From: Alphaproteobacteria bacterium
GTDB taxonomy: Bacteria > Pseudomonadota > Alphaproteobacteria > Caulobacterales > Maricaulaceae
Assembly: GCA_024278855.1 (NCBI GenBank)
Contig: JAJRSJ010000027.1
Location: forward strand, 62,001-126,000
Length of the DNA: 64,000 nt
Direction of reading: 5' to 3'
The stretch's first letter is position 1, and each line of letters opens with the position of its first letter. The notes below the pieces were generated by a model, which was not told the DNA's origin, searched no databases, and saw only the letters and a list, made by a program, of their open reading frames with translations. Position numbers and translations under genes: made by a program. This document shows, piece by piece, positions 62,551 through 64,000 of this stretch.

Positions 62551-64000
62551 ATGCTCACCCCATCTCAAACCAAACCCCAAACCGTCTTTGCCGATCTCGG
62601 CTTGTCCTCGCCCATTTTGAAAAAATTGGAGCGGCAGGGCTATGAGCATCCTACGCCTATTCAGGCCGGGGCCATCCCGCTTATATTGGCGGGCAAGGAT
62701 GTGGTAGGTTTGGCGCAGACCGGTACGGGGAAAACCGCCGCTTTTACTCTGCCGCTTTTGCAGCGTGTCCAGGAAGCACTTGATCGCGACAGCGGTCATG
62801 AAAACATCAAACGCGCCATTCGGGTTCTCATCCTGACCCCGACCCGCGAACTGGCGGCGCAAATTGACAAGGCTGTGCGAAATTACGGCGAGAACCTGAC
62901 CACTCGCTCCGCCTGCGTAGTTGGGGGTGTGAACATGAAACGCCAAATTAAACCGCTCAAGCAGGGGGTTGATTTGTTGGTGGCAACGCCCGGACGGCTG
63001 GAAGATTTACTGGGCCAAAAAATCATCACCCTTGACTGGATCGAGACCGTGGTGCTCGACGAAGCTGACCAGATGCTCGACATTGGCTTTATGCCGGCCA
63101 TCAAACGCATATTGGCCCTGACCCCCAAGGCCCGCCAGACGCTGTTGTTCTCCGCCACCATGCCGCGCCAAATCCGCGAACTGGCCAATAAATATATGAA
63201 AGCCCGGTGGAAATCTCCGTTTCCCCGGCCTCCAAAACCGCTGACAATGTCGCCCAAAGCGTCATGTTTATCGCCCAGCCTGACAAGACCAAGGCGGCCA
63301 TTGCTCTGTTGAAAACCTACAAAAACAAACGGGTGATTTTATTTGCCCGCACCAAGAGAGGCTGCGACCGGATTGCCAAACGCTTAAACGCTAACGGCCT
63401 CAGCGCCCAGCCCATTCACGGTAATAGATCGCAAAACCAACGCACCCGCACCCTGGACGCATTTCGGGCCGGCGAGGTCGATATATTGGTGGCCACAGAT
63501 GTAGCGGCGCGGGGCATTGATATACCGGGCGTCGAGCTTGTGCTTAATTTTGACCTGCCGCAAGTGGCCGAGGCCTATGTGCACCGGATTGGCCGCACGG
63601 GCCGGGCCGGGAAATCCGGAACGGCCATCGCATTTTGTAACGACGAAGAAAGCGCCATGCTGCGCGACATAGAAAAAATCATCAAACAAAGAATACCGGT
63701 GCGTAAAGACGACGGCAAAGTCGAAGCCCAAGCCCAATGGGACCCGACCAAAAATCCGAAAGCCGAACGCACATTTGACCACCTTAAACAGCGCGACACG
63801 GAAGCCTACGAACCGGACAGCCATCAAGGCGAAGCCAAAGGCCCAAAAGGACATGATAAACAAGGGTTCGGCGAAAAACGCAAAGCTCAACCAGACCCAA
63901 AAAACACCCCGCGCAAGCGCCGGCGCAAAAAACCTAAATCCAAAAAACCCGGCCCAAACATACCTGAACAAAAAAACCCAAAGCAGGAAAAACCAACCGC
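62551..64000 (+). pseudogene. DEAD/DEAH-box RNA helicase (RhlE-like), frameshifted near 63203 and running off the window end
   Basis: Q motif, AQTGTGKTAAF, PTRELAAQI, VLDEADQML, FSATMP in frame 1; after ~63205 the helicase C domain ([47 protein letters not shown]) continues in frame 0. Confidence 0.9.

Overview
This 64 kb window looks like chromosomal DNA of an alphaproteobacterium, possibly a marine Hyphomonadales/Caulobacterales-type lineage (taxonomy inferred from gene content only). It appears origin-proximal: dnaA, rpsT, an enoyl-CoA hydratase, mutM and ubiE are in near-conserved order, with gyrB nearby. Most of the window is ordinary housekeeping content: sspB-fumC, nnr, pyrC, aroC, pdxH, lepB, xseB-ispA-dxs, nrdA, rpmE, lolA, xth, tsaC-like and others. 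No rRNA, tRNA or CRISPR array was recognised. The most interesting items are: (1) two ~235-260 bp copies of a structured intergenic element. Each has a long hairpin with a compensatory base-pair change between copies and a 3' intrinsic terminator, and together they flank an MddA-like methyltransferase gene (candidate duplicated sRNA family). (2) A 270 bp MITE-like element with 34 bp terminal inverted repeats inside CTAG targets, next to gyrB. (3) Four genes (TonB-dependent receptor, ubiE, mddA-like, DEAD-box helicase) each broken by an apparent single missing base in a short homopolymer, with ubiE also carrying an in-frame stop. (4) A higBA toxin-antitoxin module translationally coupled to pyrC. 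(5) A cluster of three paralogous glycine-zipper proteins with divergent low-complexity, repeat-encoded tails. I saw no complete, unmistakably new multi-gene system; the duplicated structured RNA-like element is the best candidate for something undescribed.
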